DNA of 64,000 nt. It comes from Bimuria novae-zelandiae CBS 107.79 (lineage: Eukaryota; Ascomycota; Dothideomycetes; Pleosporales; Didymosphaeriaceae). The stretch is taken from positions 1,035,107 through 1,099,106 of the forward strand of contig ML976666.1 in NCBI GenBank assembly GCA_010015655.1. The letters run 5' to 3'. This document shows, piece by piece, positions 33,475-46,660 of this stretch. Each line of letters begins with the position of its first letter. Position 1 is the first letter of the stretch. Position numbers and translations under genes: made by a program. The notes under the pieces are model-generated. The model was not told the DNA's origin, did no database searches, and was given only the letters and a program-made list of their open reading frames with translations.

Positions 33475-35728
33475 AGAATAGATATTAGCACCTAATTGCC
33501 TACTACTTACGTAAACTAAATAACGCGGAATTACGATATAATATACATAACAAAGAACTTTACGCGATTATAAAAGCACTTAAGTATTAAAGAATATACG
33601 TATATAGCTATTTAGAACTTATAATCTTTACGGATTATAAGCACCTTTTAAAGTTTATAACTATAAAAGAACTAACACCACCTTAGGGAAAGTAAACAGA
33701 AATTATAAGACAATATAAATTTAGGACTATACACACGCTAGGCGAAGAAAACAGACGAGTAGACGCCCTAAGCAGACGTAGAGATTTAGTAAAAGACAAG
33801 ATTAAGACATACTCTGCTATTTTACTATAAAATAATAAAAGGTTATTAGAACCTAGAGTAAAACCTAACTAACTTCTCGTTACCTAAGGAATTATAAACT
33901 AAGATTATAAAATAATACCACCGATGACTCTGTATACGGATACCCAAAAGTTAGAAAAACAATAGAACTTATCTAAAGGAATTACTTATTTAGAGGAATA
34001 AAGGAAGTAATTATAAAATATATCTAAAGATATATAGACTGCTAATAAAACAAGCACGTCACACACCTTAAGTATAGATAGATATAAGCAATCCAGATAC
34101 CTACAGCACTATAGGAGGACATTATTATAGACTTAATAACTAGACTACCCAAGTCGAAAGACCTATTAAACGGAATAAAATACAATGCTATATTAGTAAT
34201 CATTTATTAATTTACTAAATACGTGGAATTACTACCATATTAGAAAATAACTATAGTTAAAGAACTAGCATTCCTTATTCTAAATTAATTTATACGATAC
34301 TACGGCATCCTAAAGATAATTATTAGTAATAGAGACAAGCTCTTTACCTTGAACTACTAGACAATACTTATAGCACTTATTAGAATAAAAAGAAAGTTAT
34401 CCATAGCATATTATCCACAGACAGACGGATAAACAGAACGTACAAACTAGATAATTAAAACGTACCTACGCATCTACTGCAACAACCAGAAAAATAACTA
34501 AATTTCCGTATTACCTACAGTATAACTAACATATAATAATAAAGTATTAGTAATAACTAAATACACACTATTCTATGCAAACTACAAAAGACACCTATAT
34601 TTCTTTAATTAAGTATTTTCTATACCAATTAGGACGGAAGAAGCGATTAATATAGTAGAAATTATAACAAGAATCTTAAGAAAGCTTAATAGCAAAGTAT
34701 TACTTATATAAACTAAAAATAAACAAAGGCACCTTAGCTAAAGAAGGGGGATAAAGCATATCTACTTATAAAAAAATTTCAAATCTAAAAGAAGAAATAT
34801 ATGACACTAAATTATGTTAAGGTTAGACAATGTTTTATATTAAAACAAGTATTACTAGTTAACTACTAATTACAACTATCGCTATATGCAAAAGTACACA
34901 TAGTACTCTATATAGACTAATTAGAACTAGTAGACCTAGAAACACTAGTTAAAACCACCTTCTAATGCTAGCTAAAAGAAGAGAATAAATTCGAGGTCGA
35001 ATGCATACTATAATATAGGGATTAGTTATAAATATAACTTATTAAGTAAAAAGGTAACCCTTACAGCAAAAACACCTAGGAACTAGCAAATTACTTAGGA
35101 AACTATTAGTAGATAATTAAATAATACCATAAGTAACTTACCTAAAACTTAGAACAGGCAGAGTAGCAAAATTATCTAATAAGCTAAAAGTAGCCTTTAT
35201 AGCAGGCGAATGTCTAACTAAGGCATCTATAGTAAGGTAATTAACTACTTTAGCATTTACTATCTCTCCCTTAGTAGCTAAATTAAATATAAGATATAAC
35301 GTCTTTTTGCGGGCACGCTCTTTAGCCTACGCTAATATTTTCTTATTTTTTAATAAATAAAAAATAATAGTAGCTAACTATTTCTTATCTTTTTTAACTT
35401 TCTTTTTATACTCCTCTCGTGTCTTATCTAAGGACGCCTAAGACATCTTAATGCACGAATAGTTAAGATAAATATATTTAGTATATTTTAATCTAACTGT
35501 AGCATAACGCGGCACTCTTAACTTTTAAATTTATACTTAAAATAAAAATACTTAATAATAAAGTTAGCCTAAAGGATTTCGTTATATAAATAAAGTTTAT
35601 AGGTAGTAGAATTAGTAGATATATTAGCTAACATTATACTTATACACACAAGAGCAAGGTTACGCTTATATAAAAAAGGTAAAACTAAATACGTAATTTA
35701 AGAATAAATCTTAGAAGGGAGGAGATAA

Positions 35729-36089
35729 TATTACGATCTAAGAACTAGGGAAGACTATGCTAGTTTTATATATAATCCCTTATATTATTTGCTAGGAATA
35801 ACTAGTTATTAGCGACTACGCCGCAGGGCGCTAAGTAATGCAACTACTCTCTAGAGAGCGCTCGCCAACGAGCAGGAAAAAGCCAAGTATATAGAAACGC
35901 AAATATAAGCCTTTATATTTATATTTAACTTAGGCTCTTATTAATTTAATTATGCTATATACACTTTTAATACTAACGCCCTATTAATAAGCGCAAGCTA
36001 TTAGTAAAATCCTTACCTATATTACTAACGCTCTTGTCCAAGAACCAACCCTAGACCCTTCTAGACCAGCTACCCGTAGGGGCTTAACA
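35729..36089 (+). repeat. Family B 3' LTR
   Basis: 361 bp, starting TATTACGATCTAAGA (the 5' LTR has TGTTAGGATCTGAGA) and ending GGGGCTTAACA. It is shorter than the 5' LTR because it lacks the duplicated block and a stretch near CTGTGTATTAATC. Confidence 0.85.
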
Positions 36090-38630
36090 GGGTTACGCGT
36101 CTTATTTAGTACTAGCCCTTAAAATATAAAAGTTAGCGCGTCCCTACTTAGGGTTATATTATATTCTTTTTTAAATTTCCCTAGCCTTCCTAACTATACC
36201 TAAAGTGAAAAAATAATTATTAACTAAGTCCTATTATTAGAGTGCTAACTAGATCCGCGCGTAGGGTTTAAAAATACTAATATATATATTATAAATATTA
36301 TAAGGAGAAGAATATCTTAAAGTGCTTTATAAATACTACTATTAAGTAGTATGCTACTTATATCGCGGTTTATGCAGATTATAGCCTTTAGGTCTCTAAG
36401 AAAGAGTAAGAAAGAGTTTAGGCTATAAAGTATAAAAAGCGCCTAGCTTTACTTTAGGCAGAAGTAGAGGTGGCTTGCTTAAAATTAAAAATTACGTAAA
36501 TAGAAGCAGAATAGTAGGCTTTTACTATTTATAATACTTATATAGCTAATATTCTAAATTAGTTAAACAAGGAGGCTTTAAAAGAGTATAAATACTACTA
36601 TTATTCCTAAACCGTCACTAATTGTACCTTTTACTAACTTAGATTAGCTATAGTCTAATTCTTCCTTATCCTTTAATCTTTTTAACTTCTTTATTAAATT
36701 TTTTTTATTTTAGAATTACTATCTATTCTTTAGGTACTACGAATAGCAATTTAACACTAATAACTTATAGTTTATAAAGTTTTCTTTTAGGTTATAGGTA
36801 TTGTATTATACTAACTATCCTTTCTATTTAACTAAGTATTTAGACTAACCTTAAATTACTTTTAAGTTCTTAATTTTCTTAACTTTCTACTTGTTATCTT
36901 TTAGATCTCACTAGGTTTTAACTAGAGTATCTAGGGGTGCTAGTTCTAAAAGTAATTTATAAAATATAGAATATATCTTTATACCTACTAATAAAAGTAA
37001 TTTAGTTATAATGGGTCCCTTAGTTTCTTGTACTTTAAACGGCCTACTTAGAGGTAATTTCATTTTCTACTAGGTTATTTTGTCCTTAAATTTTTTTTAT
37101 GATAAGAAAACTTTATCCCTCCTTTTAATAGCTAGTTGTTTAATTCTTTACTTATTTACGTCCTTAAATACTGTAAGGGCCCTTTAGGTAATTTATTCTT
37201 TTAAAACTTTATAAGATTTTTATATTTTTAAGGTTTAATCTAGGCTCTTATAGAAATACTTTCCACGTCTTTCGGATCCTAATGAGTAATTAGCTTATAT
37301 CTATAGTTTGTATAGTGTAAGGAGTATTATGTCGTACCTAATCTTGCGCTGTTATACGCTAACTAGGCTATTAGTAGTAATTTTATTTAATTATCTTGTT
37401 ATTTATTATTGTAGAATTATAGGTACTACTTTAGAGTCTAATTTATATGTTTTATTTATCTATTAGTCAAGGGGTAGAAACTCGTTAAGAGCTTCCAGTT
37501 AACGCCTAGAGCCACTGTAAAGGTATCTTAATACTTAGACGTAAAGAGCTTATCTCTATCTATAATAAACTCTTCTAGTAGCCTGTATTCTACGAACATT
37601 AGGTTATCTATCTTATAAGCTAGTTCTTTTACTATTATTATAATAGTATCGCCCATCCGCTTCGTTCCTAGTTATAGTAACTTCAAAAGCTTTATTATAA
37701 AGTCTATTATTATACTTTACTATAGTCTTTTAGCTACTTGCAGTGGTTATAATAGTTTATAAGGCTTATATCTCTTTAGCTTGTTTTTATAGCATGCTAA
37801 ATAGTTACTTATAACTTAAGTTACTATCTACTTAAGTCTAAAAATAGTATATTTATTTATAATTTAGCGCGTTGTTTCTTCGATGCCTAGGTATTCCTAT
37901 TTTCATAACTTATGTAGTTTTCTAATTAAGATTTCCTTATATCCTAGTTTTATAAGGATTCTATAGCAGTGATCTTGTCTTGTTTTATTAAACCTATGTT
38001 AGAAAAGGTTGTATTTTCCTCGTTAATTTAAGGTAAGTTATCTATAGTCTTAAAAATCTTATACTATTAGTTTAGTATATCTTAGGCCAGCGGCACGGAC
38101 TTTAATTATTAATTAATTATATTTAATCTTTCTGTCGCCCTTTACTTATAGTGCTACATTATATAAATTTAGTTTATCCTTAATAAGGTCTAACCTTCTG
38201 CTTAAAGCGTCTACTACACTATTAAGCGTTTTTAGTTAATAGTATATTATAAAGTTAAAATTCGCTATGAATTCTACTTATTATACCTATTAGTATAAAG
38301 CTAGTAAGGCTTTTATAGTCCATTTACACCTCTATTGTAAAGCGTAATTTAGTAACTAAGCTTTATATTATTTAAAGGCGTCTACTATCCTAAGTAGTTC
38401 CTTATTATAATATTATAGTTAAGTTCTGCTCCTAAGAACATTTTAAATAAAAGAACACTAGTCTCTATTTTTTATTATTATAAAAGGATCACTTTCAGCC
38501 TGTAATCTAATGCGTCTATTTCTAATCTTATAGGTTTCGTTAGGTCGTGCATCTAAAGGAGAGGTCCTGTAAGAAACTTTCTCTATAGTTCTCTAAATAT
38601 CTCTAATAGTTTTCTACTAAGGGGCTAGGT

Positions 38631-39062
38631 TGTTATGAGATGCTCACACCTTGGTCCGATCCGGGTTAGGGCGGTAAGGATAAAGTGGCACTTTATAGAT
38701 TATTTAATAGTACGACTTAATGCGACACTTAGCGCATGGCTATATAATTTAATCTTATAATAAATAAGATAACTATTAGTCTATATAAGAGAACGTACTT
38801 GCAAGTTAACTATAAGGAGCATAATATAGGAAACCACTTGTGTATAAATATCCCTCCTGTCCTATGAAATCCCACAGTGTCCCATGCCTCGTGTCCATGG
38901 GATTTCTTGGGATTCCTGGGACGTCACGTGTCCTGGGTCACGTGGTCCCACATTGTCCTATAGACTTGGCGTCTGGGACAGCCTGGGACATTACGTCATC
39001 CTCAGGTAGGGCTTGTGTACCGTCATAAGGCTCGCCTGTCCCGATGTCCCTGGGTCATAACA
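38631..39062. mobile_element. Solo LTR, family D (432 bp), TSD TAGGT
   Basis: It starts TGTTATGAGATGCTCACACC and ends TCCCTGGGTCATAACA, with TGTTATGA/TCATAACA as perfect inverted ends. TAGGT is duplicated exactly at 38626-38630 and 39063-39067. It interrupts the family A pol between RT and RNase H. The second half is GC-rich and full of GGGAC/GTCCC and CACGTG motifs. Orientation cannot be told without an internal region. Confidence 0.93.
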
Positions 39063-42000
39063 TAGGTGCTTTCTCAATCTCCTTTTTTTATAAGATTTAT
39101 TAAGAGTGCGGCGGTCTTAGAGTAGTCTTTAATAAACTTTTAATAGATGTTAGTAAATCCTAAGAAAGACTAGATATCTTTTAGTAACTTAAGAACTAGT
39201 TATTTTTAAATAGTAACTATTTTTTAAAAATTTGTAGCTACACCTTCCTTTAAGATTATAAATCCTAGATACTTTATTATTTTAACGTAAAACTTATATT
39301 AATTTAGGTTAAGGAGTAGTTAATACTTCCTTATACTCTTAAGTACTTTCTTAACGTGTTCCACATGCTCTTTAAGTATTCTAGTAGAGTAGATAAGTAT
39401 ATTATCGAGATAAACTATATGAATATGTCCAGGTATTTATCTAGTACTTTATTAATAAGTGTTTAGAATGTTGCAGACACGTTAGTTAATCTAAAAAGTA
39501 TAACTTAGTACTTATAAAGGCTATAATAGGTCCTAAACGTAGTTTTTTATTCGTGTCCTTTAATTATTTATATATAGTAATAACTATTACGCATATTAAA
39601 CTATATAAATTATTGAACTCCTTAAAGTCTATCTATATACTCCGTAATTAATAGTAAGGGGTACTAATTCTTAATCGTGGTCTTATTTAGCTATTTATAA
39701 TCTATATAGAGTTATAGCTTGCTATTCTTCTTAATTACCTAGAGTATAGGAAATGCCGCTAGGCTTTAACTTTCTTAAATATATCTTCTTATAAGATTCT
39801 TTCCTAAGTATTCTCATACTTCCTTTTCTTAGTTTATAAATAAAAATTATATTTATTCTAGGCGGAGCTTCGTGCCCTTTAGAAAGGATATCTTATAATT
39901 TTATTCTTATTATTCTAGTAGTTTCACTTTATTAATTTTTTTTTAAAAAGTTTTACATACTCCTACTATTCTAGTAAAATATTTTTAACTTTTACTTCTA
40001 CTTTAAAGCCTAAGTATTATACTTAAAATAGTCTTACTTAGTCTAGATTCTCGTCTATAACTCTCGTAATTTTAGTAGCTAAAAATTATTTAATTTACTT
40101 TTTAACCCGTCCTAAGATATTTAGGGTTAATAGCTATACTTTCTATACTTTTTATATGTTAGTAAATTTTAGTATTAATTTTAGCTAAATAGCGATTTCT
40201 GCTGCTAATTAATAACAGGATTATATTTAAGAAGCTAGTTATAACTAATAATTATTTTTAAGCTTTCGAGATCTATTATTATAAAGCTATATTAAGTCTA
40301 GAATTTATATAAACTAATAGGTAATAGCGTTATTCTAAGGCATAACTAGCCTTTCCTATATCTTTAGGATAACGTCTTATCTACTAATTCTACCTATACT
40401 AGTGTTTCTTTATTTTTATAAGGCAGGTTATATTTCTCTACTATCTTAGGAGATATTAGATATTTAGTCGCTCCAGGATCTATTAGCGCTGTTACTTAGT
40501 AACTACTAATTATAAATTTTTTAGTTAGTTATAGGCTATTTGCGCCTATTTTTATCTTTTTTACCTTTATAGTCTCGTCTCTACTAGTATGATCTTTTAT
40601 CTAGTGACGCCCTAGTTTCTAATTTATTATTAGTCCTTTTATTATTATTTTAGGAAAACTTTCTTATTCTAAGTTTACGTAACTTCTTCTATGCTAGTGT
40701 TAGTTTTAGTCTTTTTATAATTATTTTTAGTAAAGCGCTTTATAGGTACGCTTAGTATTTTTAATTTATAGGGCCTCTTTTTCTTTTTACGGTTCCCCGT
40801 GTTGTCTATATCTATAACTAGACACTTTTAAGATTTTAAATCCTAATATAGTAGTTTTATTTTTAGTACTACAATCTTTTTTTAATATAGGTGCGCTAGG
40901 CAATCCCTATTATAGTGTAATTATTTAATTCATTATAGGTAACTAGAGTTTGTGCACTCTTCTTATTAGCTTCCTATAGTTACTATTATTTCTGCGATTA
41001 TACCTTTAGAATACTAGCCTATAACTTCTTTGTGTGATTCGTGCGTTTAGTATTTATTATTAAAGCACTTTTATTAGCCTAATTCCTTATAGTATTATAA
41101 CTATTTATTAAATATATATTTATAGTAGTTTATTATTAGTTTATAATTATTAATAAACTTATAGCTAGGGTCTTTTAGCAATATTACTACTTATGCTTTT
41201 TTTTTCTAATATAGTTAGCAGTCCTTTTCCTTATAAAGAAACTAGGCTATCCTCTTATATTATTTTTAAATCCTAATCTACTATCGTAGTACTAGTATAT
41301 TTCCTTAGTACTTTGTAATAAACTTATAGATTATCGTGGCTCTTAGCGCTTTAAATTGGATTTTTTACGTATATTCCTAGGGTGTATATATCTTACTATT
41401 ACATACCTAGCACTTTCCCTCTAATAATTAGAAGAGGACCTTATATTTTAGTACTATTCTTTATTCTACTTCCTCTAGTGTCTCCAGTACCTTAAGTTTT
41501 ATATTAAAAGCTTAATTTTTATTTATTTTTAGTAGTATAGGTGTTAGTGCCCGTAGCGTAACTATTATTACTTAAATAATTTAAGCTTTCTTACTTTGTC
41601 CCTTATTATTTTTTAAATAATCCTTTTAAAAGTAACCTTATTCTCTATATCCTAAGCACACTTTTTTATTAAAGTGTTATTTTTACTCTTAGTTAGATAG
41701 TCTATTATTATAGCCCTTTTGCGACTTCTTTAGTTTTTATTCTTAAGCTTTATTAGCTATTACGGTATTTCTATTACGGTCCTTCTATAGTTTTTAGCTT
41801 TTTTAAATATTAGGTTAGATGTAATTACCTTCTTGCTTTTCTAACTATTATTTATATAGTTAATTATTAATCTATATAGCCAGCTTTACGAGTTCCTCTA
41901 GGTTATTTACCTTATAATAGTTAGTAAGCTTATCCTTAATACTTTTTTTTATCCTATTATAGTAATCTACTTAAAGTAGGGCGTTTTATTTGTTAATTTT

Positions 42001-42589
42001 AGCCTATAGGTGTCTAATATTAGCTATATAGATACTAGATAATATAATTTATCTAAGCCTTTATATCTTGCGTTTAGCTTATTATTCCTTATTAACTTTT
42101 TTAAATATAATTTAGATCTATTCCTTAAAAAATGCCTTGTCTTTAAACACCTTCTTAGTTTTATTATTATATTCTAGGATATTATTTTCGTTTTCTAAAT
42201 AATCCTTAATAAGGGGTTTAAGCTACTTAGCTACTTTACCCTTTATATACATACCTGCTGCTAGGATTTTGAACTACTTATTCTTAAAAATATCCTTATT
42301 ATATTAGTAGTATAGTTCTATATTTATAAGAAACGCCTTAAGTCCTTTTTATTTACCTTTATAAACTTTAGAAACTTTAAAGGATATCCTTCCTATAATT
42401 ATAGTAGCTAAAACGTAAGCTATTAGCTTAGCTAATTACTTCTTAAGCTATTATATCTTATTAGCTTAGTTAGCTAGTAATGTTATTAAATTTATAATTA
42501 GCCTAAAAGCACTACTTCCTATTAGGGCCCTTAACTTAGTAGTACTTAATAGTATTACTATAGTATCTTAGACCTTTAGGTAGTTAAAG

Positions 42590-43108
42590 CGTTATAAGGA
42601 GCTATACGTACCTAAGCCTATTCTAAGTAAGGGGAGGATAAGTTAAGGGTAAAATACCTTATAGATATTTAGTAATTAAAAGCTAGAGATAATAATATAG
42701 TTAGTTATAAATAATTTAATCCTATAAAAAACTATAAAATAACTAACGAGGAAGTTTACTAATCTATTATAAAAGATATACTCGTAGTTTGTTTTCAAAG
42801 TTAATTATAAAGAGTAGGAAAAGTATAGAGAGTATTCTAGACTATATACTACTTATCTTATTCCTTAATATCCTAGAATTCCTTTAGTCTTCTAAAAGAC
42901 TTGCTCCTTAGTAAGGTATTTTTTTTTGTTTTTTTACTAAGCTAGTATCTTCCTTAAATTCTGTCCTCTTAGTAGGATCTTAATTACGTAACTACTAACC
43001 TAATCCTATCTTACTAGCGTGCTAAGCCCTGTCAGTCCTTCTGCGTGGACCTTTGTTGTTCCGTAATTCACGGTCGCTGTGTCGTCGTAATTCTTCGTAA
43101 TTGTAACA
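42590..43108 (-). repeat. Family A 5' LTR of copy 4
   Basis: 519 bp. On the minus strand it starts TGTTACAATTACGAAGAATT and ends GCTCCTTATAACG. Confidence 0.88.
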
Positions 43109-44275
43109 TTTAGTTAGGTACTTTATACTCAATAATATAATAAATAATAATATATCCTTTAAGGCGCTAGGCGCCTATTATAGCTTTATTTTATAAAACT
43201 AATACCCTTACTGCTTACTTTACTTGCTTAACTTAGTAAGGTAAACTATAATATTTAGAACTAATAAAGACACCTTTAATAATAACACCTTATAGTTTAG
43301 ACTTAAGAAGAAATACCTACGCGAGTAGTTATAAATGAGCCTTATTAAAGTCCTTATAAATATTATATACTTAATATTAATGCCTTAGCAACATAACCTT
43401 TTTAATAACTTTTAATATTTACCGCGTAAGGTAGGAGCGTCTGTATAGCTTTTTAAACCTATTAAGCCTATTATTACCTGCTAGAATAACTATTTTAACT
43501 TTATAAATCGACTAGTCCTCCTCTACTACGTAATTAATACTCTTATTAACTATAGGGTAAAAAAGAAATTATAAACTAAGTTCTTCGCTTATGCACGCGA
43601 TAGGGTTCCTATTAATAAAATATTTATAAAAAGCCTCACTACTACTAATTAGGCTATAACTAGTTAGTATATTAAATTTCTTTAGGCTTTAAAGGAGGCT
43701 ATAAAAAACTTAAAGGCTATAGTAACTTTAGCTATTTTAGTATAATTTATAAAAATATACTTTACTTTTAAGTACTTTATCTCTTACTTTAAGTAGCTTA
43801 TTAAGAGCTTTTAAAATATTAATTTTAATAAGCCTAACGCTCTAAAGGACTACTTAAAAATTAATATAATAATAGTTTACTTAAAGCGTTTAAAGTATTA
43901 TAAGCTCTTTAAAACGGCACTTATTTATTACGCCTCTATACTCCTCTACCCTTATTATAAGTACTACTTTATTAACGCGTAGACTAGAGAGTATAAAGTT
44001 TAGCTTAATTAAGCTAATTAGTAATTCTAAGAGCTCTAGGCTATATATAAATCAAAAAATACTTATCTTATTGTCTCTTTTACACGTAAATAAGTGTGAG
44101 GACGGGCACGGTCTCCTGCATCTAGAGAAGTAGATGAGGTAAGTTGGCTCTATTTCAGCTACACTAAGATGAGGAGACTGTAGGTACATAGGCTCGCAGC
44201 GCTTTTGTGCGCTTGTTGGAGGGGAATAACTATCCATTTAAAGTAACTGCGCTGGGTGCGTGGGCAGCCGCACTA

Positions 44276-46164
44276 CTCGCCCCACACGCCAACCAGAGGT
44301 TGGCCCTGCGCAGCCCAACGTAACTTCGCAGCCTAACATAACTTTTCGTCGCGGATTTTTCTATTTTCTTAATAAATAACCCATAACCATGCCTAAATAT
44401 TATAGCAAGAGCTATAAAATTAAGCAGCGTATCTCTAATTATCTCTCTAGTTTTTCTAGCTTAGAAATACTTAATTTTGCAGCTGCAGCACGCGAATAGA
44501 GCGTGCCTGTTTCGCGACTTCGAGCGCGCGCTAGAGGCCGGATTAGCCGCCATGACCGTAGCGGCACGAATCTACAACTCTTAGAGACCTAGGATAAAGC
44601 GCTAAAGTTATATATACGTCGCTGCGACACTATTAGCATGCTATACCTTATACCGTAGTTAAAAGGTGCTACTTAATATATCCTTAATCGCGCGCACCCT
44701 AATAGCAGAGCTCCCCTACTTAGTAAGGACTAGCTATCGCGATAGCTATTAAGAAATCTAGACTATCGCTACATAAAGTAGAAGTCGCAGCATATTAATT
44801 ATATAGTAATAGTAACGTTTAAAGCTTACAGCTATTATTTTATTAAGCTTAAAAAGGTAATATACACCTACGGCGTCACCCTATTAGATACCTATAATAT
44901 AGACGAAACCAGCTTCCGCATAGGCGTTAGTAGTAATTAATAGATTATTACTATAGAGTTTGATTATCTTTATATTTCTGTGTTAGAGACGTCGCGCGAT
45001 TATATCACGAGTATTAAATTAATCTCTAATAATAAAGAGGTGCTTAAACCTATGCTCGTTGTACAGGCTATTAATTACCTTTATTACTAGTATATAAATA
45101 CGGCGCTGCCTAATAGCTATATAATCGCTATATTAATATTAGGATACGCTAATAACTCTATCTTAATAGAGTAGCTAAAGTTCTTTAAAATACAAACGCG
45201 CGCGCGCTAGAAAGGCGCATAGTAATTACTTATATTTAATAGATTTAGTAGCTACCTTACTATCGAGTTTATATAGTTCTGCGATAATTATAAGATACTC
45301 TCCTTCTTACTATTGCTACATTTATTACATTATCTACAGCCTCTAGACGTCGTCTGTTTTTAGCTATTAAAGTAGAATTATAAAAAGGCTATAGAGATAG
45401 CCACCCGAACTGGCTGCATAGACTTTAACAAAGTCGAATTTCTACATGCGATCCATGGGATTAGGATGGATACATTCAAGCGCAGCATAATTCTAAGCGC
45501 CTAAGAGAAAGCTAGGATCTTTCTATTTAATCTAGAGCTTATTTACATGAAGCTGCTAGCACCTATCTAGACGCTATCCCTATTAGTTCTATCTGCTGTT
45601 AATTCAAGCCCTATCGCCAATACACCTACAGCATATCAGCGGCAGTATCAAAAAATGTCGCGCGCCCTAGAGAGAAGCAATATATTAAGCAGGAGGCTTA
45701 CAAAATTCCTAGAAAGCTTATAATTACTAATTAATAGTCTCGCGCTAGCCTAGCGCGATTTTATAAATATTACTACAGTAGCTTAACAACGCCAAAAAAG
45801 GTAGATTAAAAATAAAAGACTAGTATAAAAAGGCGGCGTAGTGACCGTCAAAGCAGCGCAATAAGTAATTAATTAACGTATAAAGCTTAAGGCTTAAAAG
45901 GTTACTTAAAAGGCTATAAAAACGTATAAGGACGCCCACTTGTAGAGCCTACAAAATTAGCCCCGATAGGTCCTATCTCTTAGAGAGATGACTGTAGATC
46001 CTGCCCTACTTGCTACACCAACTCCACTGTATATTAGCCCATATAATTGAAGTCTACGCTGTCAAAAGACTAGATCAATTTTGATTCTCTATATAAAGTT
46101 ATGTTAGGCTGCGAAGTTACGTTGGGCTGCGCAGGGCCAACCTCCGGTTGGCGTGTGGGGCGAG
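44276..46164 (+). mobile_element. pogo-type transposon with about 63-bp TIRs and TA duplication
   Basis: The TIRs begin CTCGCCCCACACGCCAACC and continue through GAGGTTGGCCCTGCGCAGCC and CAACGTAACTTCGC to AACATAACTTT. One mismatch was seen between arms. TA lies at both ends (44274-44275 and 46165-46166). The TIRs themselves contain a small palindrome (CCAACC...GGTTGG). The interior transposase is on the plus strand. Damage is milder than in the host hAT and Gypsy sequence. Confidence 0.95.
44389..46000 (+). pseudogene. pogo-type DDE transposase relic
   Basis: The relic starts MPKYYSKSYKIKQRISNYLS at 44389. The helix-turn-helix region has the first stop at codon 38. The DDE domain is clear at about 44880-45440: TYGVTLLDTYNIDETSFRIG, VLKPMLVVQAINYLYY, ILILGYANNSILIE, LLHLLHYLQPLDVVCF and AIEIATRTGCIDFNKVEFLH. 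The first Asp motif (DETSF) is intact, while the second (SDSGY in relatives) reads LGYAN. At least ten TAG/TAA codons interrupt it. It is a different subfamily from the Fot1 relics at 7930 and 10429. Confidence 0.85.
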
Positions 46165-46660
46165 TAGGGCGTAAGGCAGTTGCGCCTCGTACGCGAGGTC
46201 ATGTGACCTGCCGGCATGCCAGGCCGTTACAATAAGTAAAGCGCGTTAGTAATATTAGTAACTATACTAAGCTATACGTTAAGCTTCTAAGAGCTAAAAC
46301 TTCTACTTTACTTATTAATAGTACTAATAAGTTTAATTACTAGTAGTATAATAAACTTAGCATCCCTAAGAATTACGCATACTATATAAATCTTATTAGA
46401 TATTTAGTATTCTTCGGCGACTAATATTTTTACCTTTTTAGTTTACTATTAATCTTGTCACGATGCCTATATATACTATCCTATGCCTTGTAACGATAGC
46501 TATCGTTACTCGTTTCTTTTGGGGATGTATGGCGGCGTGGTATAGGGCGACGTATATTACAAATCTCCTCTTAATTCTAGCGTCCTCTTATTACTATAAA
46601 AGGATATTTTCTAAGGTTAGCAATATAATAGTGCTAAAATTTTAAAAAATAAGCCCTTAA

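Larger units (their letters stand above)
29267..36089 (+). mobile_element. Gypsy family B, full-length chromovirus with both LTRs
   Basis: The 5' LTR is 29267-29671 and the 3' LTR 35729-36089, the latter preceded by a purine tract (GGGAGGAGATAA). The interior on the plus strand has gag with a CCHC-type knuckle (about 30565-30620, LCYTYGKPGHITRNYRSKNK), then the protease end (YDVILKLL.LRKHNPI, about 31893). RT is at about 32390-33000 (IFTIIDL, FLKHIISTKGIQV). RNase H is interrupted at 33221, integrase is at about 34070-34500, and the chromodomain at about 34985-35130 reads EENKFEVECIL and NPYSKNTWELANYL. Flanks CGGTT and GGGTT agree at four of five positions, as target duplication. The host family A sequence resumes directly after it. 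Confidence 0.88.
28732..43108 (-). mobile_element. Gypsy family A copy 4: full-length chromovirus, host of two nested insertions
   Basis: The minus-strand element has its 5' LTR at 43108-42590 and its 3' LTR at 29246-28732. The target duplication is CTTAG (28727-28731) against TTTAG (43109-43113), one C-to-T change. The order from the 5' LTR is gag (about 42400-41000), protease (about 40500, TALIDPGATKYLI), RT (39760 down, AAGIPILWVIKKNSKL), RNase H, integrase and chromodomain (about 36870-36760, KYLVK.KG.LV.YNTYN). A purine tract precedes the 3' LTR at 29255-29247. A family B element (29267-36089) and a 432-bp solo LTR (38631-39062) sit inside. Without them the element is about 7.1 kb. It is RIPped throughout. 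Confidence 0.88.
44095..46231 (-). mobile_element. Solo LTR, family C, containing a pogo element; TSD ATAAG
   Basis: Without the insert it is about 246 bp and matches the reverse complement of 17475-17743 (starting TGTAACGGCCTGGCATGCCG on the minus strand, ending CCCGTCCTCACA). ATAAG is duplicated exactly at 44090-44094 and 46232-46236. hAT transposase sequence lies on both sides. It is split at a TA within CGCCCTACT by the pogo element at 44276. Confidence 0.93.
26157..46660 (+). mobile_element. hAT-superfamily transposon relic split by nested insertions
   Basis: Pieces of one plus-strand hAT transposase lie at about 26157-26969, 27225-27419, 28666-28731, 43109-44094 and 46232-46660. Across the joins the protein continues. 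SKIYISFNS.FIKGSKSAFC (27290) leads through GLITYYNNSSIKLYNLSFTF and VNTSL, then after 43,113 VRYFILNN.INN. The hAT core that follows reads CLLYLLNLVR, LKRLKYYKLFKTALIYYASI and LLYPYYKYYFINA. Family consensus is SKIHISFDGWT...LGYFVLDNASNN...YYKL...AAL.L.P. Catalytic Asp residues read Asn. The insertions are annotated separately. The 8-bp hAT duplication and TIRs were not found, so the outer ends are approximate. Confidence 0.8.
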
